Source of the DNA: HGM11416 sp034104345
GTDB lineage: Bacteria; Bacillota; Clostridia; Christensenellales; Borkfalkiaceae
Direction: 5' to 3'
Length of the DNA stretch: 64,000 bases
NCBI GenBank assembly: GCA_034104345.1
Contig: JAXEDY010000019.1
Location: forward strand, 1-64,000
Shown: positions 1-8,029 of the stretch, in pieces
Layout of the letters: every line of letters starts with the position of its first letter
Position numbering within the stretch: the stretch's first letter is position 1
Notes under the pieces: model-generated
The model's input: only the letters and a program-made list of their open reading frames with translations
Told to the model about the DNA's origin: nothing
Databases searched by the model: none
Made by a program: the position numbers and the translations under genes

Positions 1-514
1 GAAGAACGATTACACCGTTTTCGTTATCGGGGCGGTAACGTTTTAAGGTTACTTCATTATCCACAAGAGCGACTACAATATCGTTGTAATTTGCTTCTTC
101 TTGCTGTCGAACGAGAACAAGATCTCCGTCGTTTATCCCGGTGTCTATCATCGAATTACCGCTTGCCGTAAGCAAAAAACACTTTTTCGCGTTTCCTACA
201 AACGATGCCGGAAGCCGAACGTATCCGTCTATACACTCATACTCTTCGGAAAGCGGACCGCAAGGAACATATCCGAGTTTTGCTACCGATACGGTTCTTT
301 CCGTTCTCGATTGTTCGATAGATTCGTATCCGTATTCTCCCCTCGCTAAAATTCCTTGCTCCACCATATACTCCAAGTATCTTTGCACTGAACTTTTTCC
401 AACGTCCAACGCCTCGGCAATATCGCGGATGGTAGGCATTCTCCCCCTTCTGTCGATTTGCTCTTCGATATACAACTTAATTCTGTGCACTAACTCATTG
501 TCTTTCGTTCTCAT
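1..514 (-). CDS. lexA: LexA-like SOS repressor / S24 peptidase, C-terminus cut by window edge
   Basis: Translating the minus strand from the ATG at 514 gives an open frame that runs off the window start. The N-terminus is a winged helix-turn-helix (motif TIRDIAEALDVGKSSVQRYL, about residues 27-46). The C-terminal part is an S24 LexA-type self-cleaving peptidase: a cleavage-site-like VPCGP (Cys-Gly, where Ala-Gly is usual), the nucleophile Ser in GNSMID, and the general-base Lys in VTLKRY. LexA represses DNA-damage genes and cleaves itself when RecA is activated. Its own sigma-A promoter and a 14-bp palindrome lie just upstream, as expected for autoregulation. Only the last 30 or so residues should be missing. 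A related S24 phage-type repressor cannot be excluded, but the winged N-terminus favours LexA. Confidence 0.85.
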   Translation of the reverse strand, partial: MRTKDNELVHRIKLYIEEQIDRRGRMPTIRDIAEALDVGKSSVQRYLEYMVEQGILARGEYGYESIEQSRTERTVSVAKLGYVPCGPLSEEYECIDGYVRLPASFVGNAKKCFLLTASGNSMIDTGINDGDLVLVRQQEEANYNDIVVALVDNEVTLKRYRPDNENGVIVL

Positions 515-543
515 TTTGTGATGGCCCTCACTTTTATCTATTC

Positions 544-557
544 GGGACACTTGTCCC
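544..557. promoter_or_regulatory. 14-bp palindrome, probable LexA-family operator
   Basis: GGGACA-CT-TGTCCC is a perfect inverted repeat with a 2-bp centre. It lies just downstream of the -10 box of the lexA-like promoter and upstream of the ribosome binding site, where a repressor would block initiation. It differs from the Bacillus-type box (GAAC-N4-GTTC) and may be this protein's own operator. Confidence 0.55.
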
Positions 558-570
558 TGATAGCAAAATT

Positions 571-599
571 ATTATAATTCATTCTGAAAATATTGTCAA
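571..599 (-). promoter_or_regulatory. Sigma-A promoter of the lexA-like gene
   Basis: On the minus strand a perfect -35 TTGACA (599-594) and a perfect -10 TATAAT (576-571) are separated by 17 bp. Transcription would start near 564, directly in front of the palindrome at 544-557, and run into the lexA-like gene at 514. Confidence 0.85.
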
Positions 600-612
600 G
601 GGTATTTTAGGC

Positions 613-647
613 ATAAAAATAGGGGTGTGCAATAACGCGCACACCCC
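613..647 (-). terminator. Rho-independent terminator after the XRE gene
   Basis: The stem is GGGGTGTGC (622-630) with GCACACCCC (639-647). On the minus strand it is followed by a T-rich tail (621-613). It sits downstream of the minus-strand XRE gene and upstream of the lexA-like promoter. Confidence 0.75.
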
Positions 648-723
648 ACTAAAAAAGTTGACAGTATTCTATTGACAAACTTACAAATATAACCCTATCC
701 CTTTCGATTTCGATGAGTTTATT

Positions 724-963
724 TTAGTCAACTATATTTTCATTCTTAAATAGTGGGCAATTAAAAAAATCAACAATATCTATTCCCAACCCTTGGCACA
801 ACTCAAATAGAATACGAATGTTCACCGCTGTATTACGCTTTTTCTTAATATCCGCTATTGTTGTTTGATTTACTCCGGTTAGCATAGAAAGGCGATAGGC
901 TGTCAAATGCTTTTCTTCCATCAGTTCCGTTAACCGAGTCGATAATGCTTCAGCTATTGTCAC
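724..963 (-). CDS. Small XRE-family helix-turn-helix regulator
   Basis: This 79-residue protein is essentially one Cro/C1-type helix-turn-helix domain. The recognition region is LTAYRLSMLTGVNQTTIADI (about residues 20-39), followed by the helix that ends in LCQGLGIDIVDFFN, a common tail of single-domain XRE proteins. It is presumably a DNA-binding repressor. It is transcribed divergently from the DUF1273 gene at 1101, and an inverted repeat overlaps its own start region, so it may regulate itself and possibly its neighbour. A terminator follows at 613-647. The target is unknown. Confidence 0.8.
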   Translation of the reverse strand: MTIAEALSTRLTELMEEKHLTAYRLSMLTGVNQTTIADIKKKRNTAVNIRILFELCQGLGIDIVDFFNCPLFKNENIVD

Positions 964-977
964 GCCTTAACCTCCCT

Positions 978-1005
978 TACTAAACTTTAACTTAGTATTA
1001 GTATA
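978..1005 (-). promoter_or_regulatory. Inverted repeat and -10 box in front of the XRE gene
   Basis: On the minus strand a -10-like TATACT (1005-1000) is followed by the inverted repeat TACTAA-N8-TTAGTA (997-978), which ends about 15 bp before the start codon. This is the layout of an autoregulated XRE repressor. No good -35 box is visible. Confidence 0.4.
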
Positions 1006-1048
1006 GCCTTTTTATTTTAAAATTTACTGGGCGAATGTTTAGTATTGC

Positions 1049-1077
1049 TTGATTTTCGCCCTGTATTTTGATATAAT
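1049..1077 (+). promoter_or_regulatory. Promoter of the DUF1273 gene
   Basis: TTGATT (1049-1054) and TATAAT (1072-1077) are 17 bp apart and lie 24 bp before the ATG at 1101. A GTGAGGG Shine-Dalgarno-like stretch lies in between. Confidence 0.7.
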
Positions 1078-1100
1078 TTTGACCGTGAGGGTTTACTGTT

Positions 1101-1604
1101 ATGAAGACTTTATGCGTGACTGGACATAGACCGGCAAGGTTGCCTTGGAAATATAAAAAAGAAGGTCCCGAATACGATGAGTATTGCGAGTCCCTCGGAT
1201 GTTATATAGATGATTGTATTCGCCACGGCCACACACATTTTATTTCAGGTATGGCGCTCGGCGTAGATATGGACTTTGCTGAAACCGTACTTGATTTCAG
1301 AGAGAAATACGGCTTTCCTATTTCTTTGGAATGCGCTATCCCCTGCCCGAATCAAACTTTAAAATGGACTTCAATAGAAGTGGCTCGTTATAATAACATT
1401 CTCGAAAAAGCCGATAAAATCACAATGGTAAGTGATCATTATTTCTCAGCTTGTATGCTTGTGCGTAACAGATATATGGTTGAGCATTCCGATACCGTCC
1501 TTGCCGTCTGGAACGGCGAAGAAACCGGCGGCACATGGCAAACGATCAAATACGCTCGTTCCAAAAACAAGAAAATCGATATAATTCATGTTGATAAAAT
1601 TTAA
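1101..1604 (+). CDS. DUF1273 / YpsA-like SLOG-fold protein
   Basis: This 167-residue protein opens with MKTLCVTGHRPARLPWK and carries HTHFISGMALGVDMDFAE, the two signatures of the DUF1273 (YpsA) family. That family has a Rossmann-like SLOG fold related to DprA and lysine-decarboxylase-like proteins, and is thought to bind nucleotides or their derivatives. The C-terminal DTVLAVWNGEETGGTW is also typical. Family members have been linked to cell division and to phage- or plasmid-borne contexts, but the biochemical role is unsettled. It has its own promoter and is divergent from the XRE gene. Length matches the family. Confidence 0.8.
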   Translation: MKTLCVTGHRPARLPWKYKKEGPEYDEYCESLGCYIDDCIRHGHTHFISGMALGVDMDFAETVLDFREKYGFPISLECAIPCPNQTLKWTSIEVARYNNILEKADKITMVSDHYFSACMLVRNRYMVEHSDTVLAVWNGEETGGTWQTIKYARSKNKKIDIIHVDKI

Positions 1605-1777
1605 GTTATATACCTAAAAAAATTTCAACGTAAAAGTGAGCAGATTCTCTATTATTTGACACAACCACTTATTTTTCTTCCAAAATCAACGAATTTGAAA
1701 GGCAATTTTTCTTCTTCCATCATTACAACTACCTCTCATACCATATTCAAAGGCATGGGAAACGAAGAAGTTAATAT

Positions 1778-2773
1778 TCAGTTTTCATATATTCTCTTCA
1801 TTTTTTCAAGATATGTCTTTATATTCTCTACAACATTTTTAGGAGAAAGCATTTTAAGTTTATCTCCGAACGAACAGCACCAACCTAAAAATGTAGGGCT
1901 AACCTGTACCTCGGCTTTGAAAGAAACCATATCATCATTCAACGAACTCAACGTAATATTATCGCCGAAAACGTCGAATATCACATCCAAAAGACACTTA
2001 TCGGCTTGAAATTCAACTTCCTGCGTTTCACCTTGAAACATTCCGAAAATAGTCTTTTTATGGTGTTTCAGATCAATCGGCTCGCCGTTATAAGGTTCTT
2101 TTCGCTGATCTTCCACCATTTCCACTCTGTCCATACGATCGATTCGGAAATGCACGACTCCGGGGTGCTTTCCGTAATAAGCTATCAAATAATAATTATC
2201 ATCATCGAATATGGTTGCAAGCGGATTTACGAAATAACGCTTGTGGTCTTTACGATACACACGCTCGTGCTTTTCATTAAAATCAAAATACTCGAATGAA
2301 ACCTTTTTGTTGTTCTCTATCGCCGAATTGATCTCGCTTATCGCGTAAAAAATATTCTCATTTGTGCTTTTCGTCGTATTAAACCGCACAATATTACTTT
2401 GCAGAAGTTCGGCGCGATGGCTACCACCGAGATCGGCAATTTTGTCGAGCAGAACTTCGGTTTTACTCGGCGTAACAAAGCTTGCCGCTTGCACCGCATC
2501 CATAAGAATACGAAGTTCGGGAACGTCGAAACTTCTATCTGCAACACAATAACAGTTCGGCTTCCCCGGGGACTTTTCACAAAGAACCTCATATCCGAAA
2601 TTATTCAGCACCTCTATATCCTTATATAAAGTGCGGCGGTCGCAAGCAATGCCCATATCGGCAAGTTTATCGATTAACTCCGTCGTCCCGATGTAATGGT
2701 CTTCGTCGGAGTCCTGCCGTAATATTTCCAGCAATTTTAAGAGTTTGATTTTATAAGCGTTTTCTTGCTTCAT
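1778..2773 (-). CDS. WYL-domain transcriptional regulator
   Basis: This 331-residue protein has an N-terminal winged helix-turn-helix (about residues 5-65, with CDRRTLYKDIEVLNNFGYEV), a central WYL domain (about 145-225, with VSFEYFDFN, RYFVNPLATIFDDDNYYLIA and HFRIDRMDRVE) and a WYL C-terminal extension. Such proteins sense ligands, often nucleic-acid derived, and control metabolism, DNA-damage or phage-defence genes. A consensus promoter lies directly upstream. It is next to an IS3 fragment and the broken end of the glycan cluster, so no target can be assigned from context. Confidence 0.85.
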   Translation of the reverse strand: MKQENAYKIKLLKLLEILRQDSDEDHYIGTTELIDKLADMGIACDRRTLYKDIEVLNNFGYEVLCEKSPGKPNCYCVADRSFDVPELRILMDAVQAASFVTPSKTEVLLDKIADLGGSHRAELLQSNIVRFNTTKSTNENIFYAISEINSAIENNKKVSFEYFDFNEKHERVYRKDHKRYFVNPLATIFDDDNYYLIAYYGKHPGVVHFRIDRMDRVEMVEDQRKEPYNGEPIDLKHHKKTIFGMFQGETQEVEFQADKCLLDVIFDVFGDNITLSSLNDDMVSFKAEVQVSPTFLGWCCSFGDKLKMLSPKNVVENIKTYLEKMKRIYEN

Positions 2774-2809
2774 CGGCTTTTACCTATACTTCTCGCATTT
2801 TACATTAAA

Positions 2810-2838
2810 ATTATACCATATCTGACTACTTTTGTAAA
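2810..2838 (-). promoter_or_regulatory. Promoter of the WYL regulator gene
   Basis: On the minus strand TTTACA (2838-2833) and a perfect TATAAT (2815-2810) are separated by 17 bp, about 40 bp before the start codon at 2773. Confidence 0.75.
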
Positions 2839-2910
2839 GAACAAGGTATACAAGAAAACAGACACCTTTAAAATAGGTTCTATAATAAATGTTGTGGTCA
2901 AAGAATGATA

Positions 2911-3295
2911 TGCACCCCAAATATTAGACAAACTTTTGGAGGTGTATATTTTTATGAAAGGAAGGAAAAGAACAAACAAAAAATACTCGCCAGAATTCAA
3001 AATATCTGTTATAATGGATATGCGAGAACATCATTTGAGCTACGGTGAAACAATGCGAAAATATTTTCCGCATTTAGCCCCTCGAGGCATTGGCTTTCTG
3101 AAACAGTGGGAACGCATATATTTAGAAGAAGGAGAGGCAGGCTTTTACGTAGAAAGGCGTGGCAGAACAACAAAGATGGATAATCCCAAGAAAGGCAGAC
3201 CGAGAAAGAAACCATTAGATAAGCAGGTAGAAAATGACTTAATTGCAGAGCTGCAAAAATTAAAAGAAGAAAATCAATATTTAAGATCTGTATAA
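2911..3295 (+). mobile_element. IS3-family remnant (left end plus truncated orfA)
   Basis: The stretch starts with TGCACCCCAAATATTAGACA, which resembles an IS3-family left terminal repeat. A partial orfA follows, and the element stops abruptly inside orfA. There is no orfB and no matching right end. The right break abuts the GH78 pseudogene, so the remnant probably records an insertion followed by a deletion. Confidence 0.7.
2954..3295 (+). pseudogene. Truncated IS3 OrfA transposase helper
   Basis: From the ATG at 2954 the reading frame encodes about 113 residues. They include a basic N-terminus, a helix-turn-helix (YSPEFKISVIMDMREHHLSY), a second HTH with FLKQWERIYLEEGEAGF, and the start of the leucine-zipper-like segment LIAELQKLKEENQYLRSV typical of IS3 OrfA. 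The frame then hits a stop and the DDE subunit OrfB is absent. A GGAGG lies about 12 bp upstream. It cannot act in transposition alone. Confidence 0.75.
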
Positions 3296-4356
3296 GATTT
3301 TGCCTTGCGTAGTCCTTATTCCCGTCCTGAAATGCGTAATACCCGCATAGCATCTGATTTCTGCTGTCCATCGTATATAACGCCTGTTCTCGCCAAGGAT
3401 AATCTTCGTAATGCTCGTGCATACAGCATTTTAAAGTGTAAACGCTCGTATCGTATATTCTTTGGGTAAGTTCATCGGAAAATACTTTCTCTTTTATTTC
3501 TACGGTATATTCTACGGGGCGTATGCCTATATAGTTTATCTTTATTTCGCTCTCGCCGAATATCTCTATATATCTTCCCGCTATTCTGCGTAAAGAGTTT
3601 AAGTATTTATTCTCTCCGCGCTTTGCGATCATCTCTACGCTGAAATCTCTGTCGCCTATTATTCTTCTGACGTTTCCGTCCGTCAAATGTTCGCCGTAAG
3701 CGATCAATAGTTTTTGGATTTCCTGACTTTTTATATCTATATCCAAAAATCCCGCGACTTCTTTGCCCATATCTATTATTACGGAGTTCTCTTTTTTTAT
3801 TACGTTTATGGGCAGTCTGTCTCCTAAAACGAGACTTTTTATGTTTCGTTTATGCAGGTCGTAGATTTTATCTGCTTCCACGCTTTTAGAATATTCGCTC
3901 AAAACCACGGTATTGTCATATAAAAAACTTTGACCGAGTTGACGTGTTATAGTTTTACAATAACCGTTTTTATATTCATTCATTACTCTTGACAGAGTTT
4001 TTCCGTTACTATACGCAACTGTTTCCCCGTTGGATACTATTTCAAAGATTACGCCCGCTTTGTCGTTTATATACGTCTGACTGTCTACCCCTAAATGCCA
4101 TACGACGATTTTTACTTCGTTTTCTTTTTTGCAATACTCCGTTATGTCTATTTCATCGTAAAATTTATACCATGGATGATCCGCACGCGGAAAAGGCGAC
4201 GAGTGTTCCGTTTATATAAACGGAATATATCCCGTCGCATGCGATCTTGAGCGTCGTTTTTTTGTATTCCTCGCAATGAAAACTTACAAGAAACTCTCCG
4301 TATTCGTCACTATTATCTTTATTATTCGTCCATATCCATTTCGCGATTGTATCCAT
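3296..4356 (-). pseudogene. GH78 alpha-L-rhamnosidase pseudogene
   Basis: The N-terminal segment starts at 4356 (MDTIAKWIWTN) and contains the carbohydrate-binding jelly-roll motif YSVYINGTLVAF. At about 4185 the frame breaks. The shifted frame continues with DHPWYKFYDEIDITEYC and runs to about 3296, reaching the GH78 hallmark HEHYEDYPWREQALYTMDSR. The catalytic barrel's remainder and the C-terminus are missing, replaced by the IS3 remnant. Intact GH78 enzymes cleave terminal alpha-L-rhamnose. The gene is last in the minus-strand series after ROK, esterase and SIS genes. The shift corresponds to one extra base, so a sequencing error could explain it, but the IS junction truncates the gene in any case. 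Confidence 0.85.
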
Positions 4357-4392
4357 TAATTCTACCTAACATCTTCCTGTTTTAATTCGTAA

Positions 4393-5319
4393 TTAATCTT
4401 TCATAACATTTTTTACGCATATTTCTGATAGCGCAACGGATATCGCCGCATAGTCGCCTATATTTTCCGAAAGGAGCGCGGGAACTATTTCACACACATT
4501 AAAAGCAAAATTAAGGCTTTCTTGTTTCAATACTCTTTCCATAGACGGCAAAAGCAGTTCGTTTGCACGCATATAAACCCCACCTATTACTATTCTTTCT
4601 GGATTGAGTATATCTATTAAAACGCTCAAACCTTTTCCGAGCATTTCTCCGCTCTTTTCAAATACTCGAAGCGCTAACTCGTCGCCGCCTTTCGCTTGCT
4701 CCGCCAAACGCTTTGTCGTTATTCCTTTTTCAGCGCCCATGCTTTCTGCAAGCCGAGCGATACCGCCGCCGCTGCAAAAACCTTCGAACGAGCCTGTTTT
4801 CCCGAATCCGATAGGTCCGTCGTCCGCTAATCTTATGTGTCCTACTTCGCCCGCATTGTCGTTCGTTCCGCTATAGAGTTTTCCGTCGATAATAAGACCT
4901 GCGCCGAGTCCCGTTCCCATAGTGATAAACACCATATTCTTCGTTCCCTTGCCCGCTCCGTATTTCCACTCGACAAGAGCGCAGGCGTTCGCATCATTCT
5001 GTAAATACGCTTTTATCCCGAACTTGTTTTCAAGATATTCTACTATGTGGAAATCTTCCCAACCGGGGAGATTCGCTACTTTATAAAGTTTGCCTTGCTT
5101 GCTGTCGAGCGGTCCGCCGCAACTAATGCCTATCGCCGAAATTTTATTTGCGGTTATAAATTCTCTCGTCTTTTCTTCGAGAGCGGAAAGTGTTTCGTTG
5201 GAACTTTTCGTCGTCGGAGTTTCTTTCCTTGAAAGTATGGTTATTTTATCTTCTTCGACTTTTCCCAGCGAAACGGCACACTTAGTGCCACCTATATCGT
5301 AGCCTATTACATATTTCAT
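4393..5319 (-). CDS. ROK-family sugar kinase
   Basis: This 308-residue protein has the ROK/actin-like ATPase fold: phosphate-binding GYDIGGTKCAVSLG near the N-terminus, the catalytic Asp in NDANACALVEWKYGAGKG, and MGTGLGAGLIIDG. ROK kinases phosphorylate glucose, ManNAc, GlcNAc, allose or fructose in the cytoplasm. No helix-turn-helix is present, so it is an enzyme and not a NagC-type repressor. After EVGHIRL the usual zinc ligands CxCGxxGC are missing; the protein reads ADDGPIGFGKTGSFEGFC instead. It sits 36 bp upstream of the GH78 pseudogene, in line with the esterase, SIS and epimerase genes. The sugar specificity is unknown. Confidence 0.88.
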   Translation of the reverse strand: MKYVIGYDIGGTKCAVSLGKVEEDKITILSRKETPTTKSSNETLSALEEKTREFITANKISAIGISCGGPLDSKQGKLYKVANLPGWEDFHIVEYLENKFGIKAYLQNDANACALVEWKYGAGKGTKNMVFITMGTGLGAGLIIDGKLYSGTNDNAGEVGHIRLADDGPIGFGKTGSFEGFCSGGGIARLAESMGAEKGITTKRLAEQAKGGDELALRVFEKSGEMLGKGLSVLIDILNPERIVIGGVYMRANELLLPSMERVLKQESLNFAFNVCEIVPALLSENIGDYAAISVALSEICVKNVMKD

Positions 5320-5341
5320 AAAAAAACTCTTATTAAATTAT

Positions 5342-6013
5342 TTAAAAAAATTCCGAACAGACTTCCGCAACTTCGGTAAAATCAGTTCTGCGTTGAGCTA
5401 AAAGCCATTGAATTAGATCGGTGTTTCTGTAAGCGTAATCTATACAGTCATTATGACCAAAATCCTCTAAAAGAAGCAATTTAGCACCTATATTATTCAA
5501 CTTGAGTGCATTAATCATATCTTCAGTATTAAAACACGGAATAACACTATCAAGTTTGCCGTGTACGGCATATATTTTAGTTGTTTTCAATTTTTCTACT
5601 CGCCATGTCATGCCACCGCCGGAAACAGGCGCAATTGCGGAAAAATAATTGCTATAAGTTTGTCCCATCATCCATGTCCCGTATCCGCCCATACTTGAAC
5701 CCGTAATGCATATTCTGTCTGATTTTATTTTAAATTTAACGGCTATTTCGTCTATAAGTTTTTTTACGGACACAACTATATTATCCCATACAAATTCCGT
5801 AGGACATTGTGGGCATACTATTACAGCCGGAATCTCTATGCCTTCAGCGATAAGTTTAGGAATACCGTGCCTATATAAATGAGATAAGACATTACCTCTT
5901 TCACCTGCCCCGTGAAGATAGCAAATTAACGGCAAATCAGCGTAATCGTCAGGATAAAAAACAAGATAATTCATTGTATTTTTATCGTTTGAAACATACT
6001 CAAAAACGTTCAT
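5342..6013 (-). CDS. Alpha/beta-hydrolase esterase (PHB-depolymerase/CE1-like)
   Basis: This is a serine esterase of about 223 residues. Visible elements are the oxyanion-region YLHGAGERG, the nucleophile elbow GSSMGG, the acid in VHGKLDSVIPC and the base His in FGHNDC. Such single-domain enzymes remove acyl or feruloyl groups from carbohydrates or act as general peptidase-like esterases. No signal peptide is seen, so it probably acts inside the cell on imported glycans. I chose the ATG at 6013 because GGAG lies about 12 bp before it; an upstream ATG at 6046 would overlap the SIS gene by 26 bp. The exact substrate is unknown. Confidence 0.8.
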   Translation of the reverse strand: MNVFEYVSNDKNTMNYLVFYPDDYADLPLICYLHGAGERGNVLSHLYRHGIPKLIAEGIEIPAVIVCPQCPTEFVWDNIVVSVKKLIDEIAVKFKIKSDRICITGSSMGGYGTWMMGQTYSNYFSAIAPVSGGGMTWRVEKLKTTKIYAVHGKLDSVIPCFNTEDMINALKLNNIGAKLLLLEDFGHNDCIDYAYRNTDLIQWLLAQRRTDFTEVAEVCSEFF

Positions 6014-6020
6014 ATGCAAC

Positions 6021-6662
6021 TTATTCTCCGAAAAATTCGTTTTCAAGACACATACAATACAAATGGTAAATCGGCAAATGCTTTTCTTGTATGCGATAAG
6101 TTTCGGTGTCGTTTACTATAAGATTTATATCGGCAAGGTCTTTCATCTTTCCGCCACCCTTGCCCGTGAGCGCAATGGTAAACGCTTTCTTTACTTTAGC
6201 GACTTCCATTGCGAGCGTAACGTTTTCCGCATTGCCCGAAGTGGATATGCCTATAAATATATCGTTTTCGTTTAAGAGTGCGTAGGCTTGTTGCGCAAAT
6301 ACCATTTCAGCGCCGTTGTCGTTCATAACGGCTGTGGATATAGCCTCTGTCCCCGTAAGTGCAACGGCGGGTATGCCGTATTGCAATTTTTCGGCAAGGT
6401 GTTCTCCGTCTTTTACTTTACCTATAAACAAATTGCGGTCTTTATCCGAAAGTTTACGGGGAAGGACGAAACCTTTCATAAGTTCGCCGACTATATGTCC
6501 GCTGTCCGCCGCACTTCCGCCGTTTCCGCAAACGACCACTTTGCCGCCGCTTTTTATCCTTTCGACAGACTTTTCGACGGCGAGAGTTATCTCTTCGATC
6601 AAATATTCCAAGCGGTTCGTTTTAGCAATTTCAATTATAAGTTCTTTCGTTTTAATATTCAT
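6021..6662 (-). CDS. SIS-domain phosphosugar isomerase (GmhA/DiaA-like)
   Basis: This 213-residue single SIS domain has the phosphosugar-binding VVCGNGGSAADSGHIVGEL (about residues 43-61) and IGISTSGNAENVTLAMEVAK (about 137-156). This arrangement matches GmhA-type sedoheptulose-7-phosphate isomerases and related DiaA proteins. In this cluster a role in converting a kinase-made sugar phosphate is more likely than lipopolysaccharide heptose synthesis. It follows the epimerase pseudogene and is almost fused to the esterase gene, so they are probably co-transcribed. The substrate is inferred only from family and neighbours. Confidence 0.82.
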   Translation of the reverse strand: MNIKTKELIIEIAKTNRLEYLIEEITLAVEKSVERIKSGGKVVVCGNGGSAADSGHIVGELMKGFVLPRKLSDKDRNLFIGKVKDGEHLAEKLQYGIPAVALTGTEAISTAVMNDNGAEMVFAQQAYALLNENDIFIGISTSGNAENVTLAMEVAKVKKAFTIALTGKGGGKMKDLADINLIVNDTETYRIQEKHLPIYHLYCMCLENEFFGE

Positions 6663-6704
6663 TTTGATAATCCCAATATTATATTTGCCATATTAAAGCT
6701 AAAT

Positions 6705-7895
6705 CTATTTGTCCAAAACCGTCAAGCACTTCGAGAGCATACGCATCACATGGAACGGTCCTTTGTATGTGTGACCTTTGCACGGCGGCTCGGTCGGCTT
6801 TCCGTCGCGACGAAGATATCCGTACCACTCGCCGTATTCCCTGTCCGAAAAATGCGTAAAAGCATAGTCGCACACTTTATCGAATATTACTTTATACTTT
6901 TCATCGCCCGTATGCTTATAAAACATCAACGACGCTATCACTGTTTCGTTATGCGGCCACCAGAGTTTCATATCGTGTTCGTATGCCTCAACGGGAAGTC
7001 CCAAAACGTCTTTGAAATAGGTTATTCCGCCGTATTCCTTATCCCAGCCTCTTTCGAATGCGTCGTTAAACACCGTTTCCGCAAAAGATATTATGCTTTC
7101 GCTCTTTCTCTTCAGCCCTTCTTCGAGCAAGAACCAACTGCACTCTATATCGTGTCCGGGATTTATCACTCTGCAAGGCGAAGAATCGAGTATCACGTCG
7201 TCGTTTTCGACTTTCACATTCTCGAACATCGCCTTATATTCGGGCTTATAAAAACATTTTATATCCGCTATCAATCCTGTTATAATATCGTTATAATAAC
7301 TAAAACGTTCCTTATCCGCGTCGCGCATTATTGACGCGACGTTGAGAAGTATCATGGGATTTGCGAGAGTTTTTAAGTTCCTCGTTTCGGCATAACTCTT
7401 CGGCGTTATCTTATACGGGTCTGTCGAAGGGTCTTTATACATACCGTAAACGAAATCGAAATACTTCTTCGCCGCCGAAAGACAAGTTTTATCTCCTGTC
7501 GCCATATAGTATTCGGCATTAGCCATTATGTAGAACATTTCACTAAACCAATATCTGCGCTTGCGGAGCGGCTTTCCGTCCCGAGTGACGGTGAAATACA
7601 TTCTGCCGTCGGTCTTGTCTATGCAATACTTGGTCGCAAAGTCTATGCAACTTTTAGCAAGCTCCAGGTATTAGGGTTTTTTATCTATATTGTTATAGAT
7701 ATACGAATACGTCCAACCGCACCTGCCCTGCATCCACACGCTCTTGTCTTCCGAATAGATTTTACCAGTTCTGTCAAGGCAATTTATAAGTCCGCCGTAT
7801 TTTTTATCCGCGCCGTATTTAAGCCAGAACGGCACGCACGAGTCAAGCAATTCATCCTTAAATTATTCTTTATAAAAAATTAAATTTTTCTGCAT
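6705..7895 (-). pseudogene. AGE-family N-acylglucosamine 2-epimerase-like gene with two in-frame TAA codons
   Basis: Reading from the ATG at 7895, one frame codes for about 397 codons, the normal length of AGE (RenBP) epimerases or isomerases. It is interrupted by TAA at 7865-7863 (after MQKNLIFYKE) and TAA at 7673-7671 (in NIDKKP-stop-YLELAK). Both sites fit single-base changes, from CAA or GAA. Between and after them the family sequence is intact: WMQGRCGWTYSYIYNN, FSEMFYIMANAEYYMATGD, SSPCRVINPGHDIECSWFLLEEG, MKLWWPHNETVIASL and GEWYGYLRRDG, including the His residues expected in the active site. An internal start at 7601 could give 298 residues lacking the first helices. The enzyme would interconvert GlcNAc and ManNAc or glucose and mannose types. 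Confidence 0.82.
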
Positions 7896-8029
7896 TTTCA
7901 CATTTGAAATCCTCTTATTTTATTTATGTGTGTAATTTCTCATCAAGATAAAATTTTACTCAATCCCTGTCATAAACACCGCTTTCGTTTCATAATAAGG
8001 TATATTTAGTCTTACTCCAGTCTTTTGTC

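Noticed and set aside
6288..7334. 348-codon plus-strand open frame
   Set aside because: It lies antisense to the SIS and AGE genes, shows no domain, and arises from codon bias of the opposite strand.
7663..7865. TAA reassigned as a sense codon
   Set aside because: Many well-conserved genes here end at TAA at the expected place, so recoding of the two epimerase stops is implausible.
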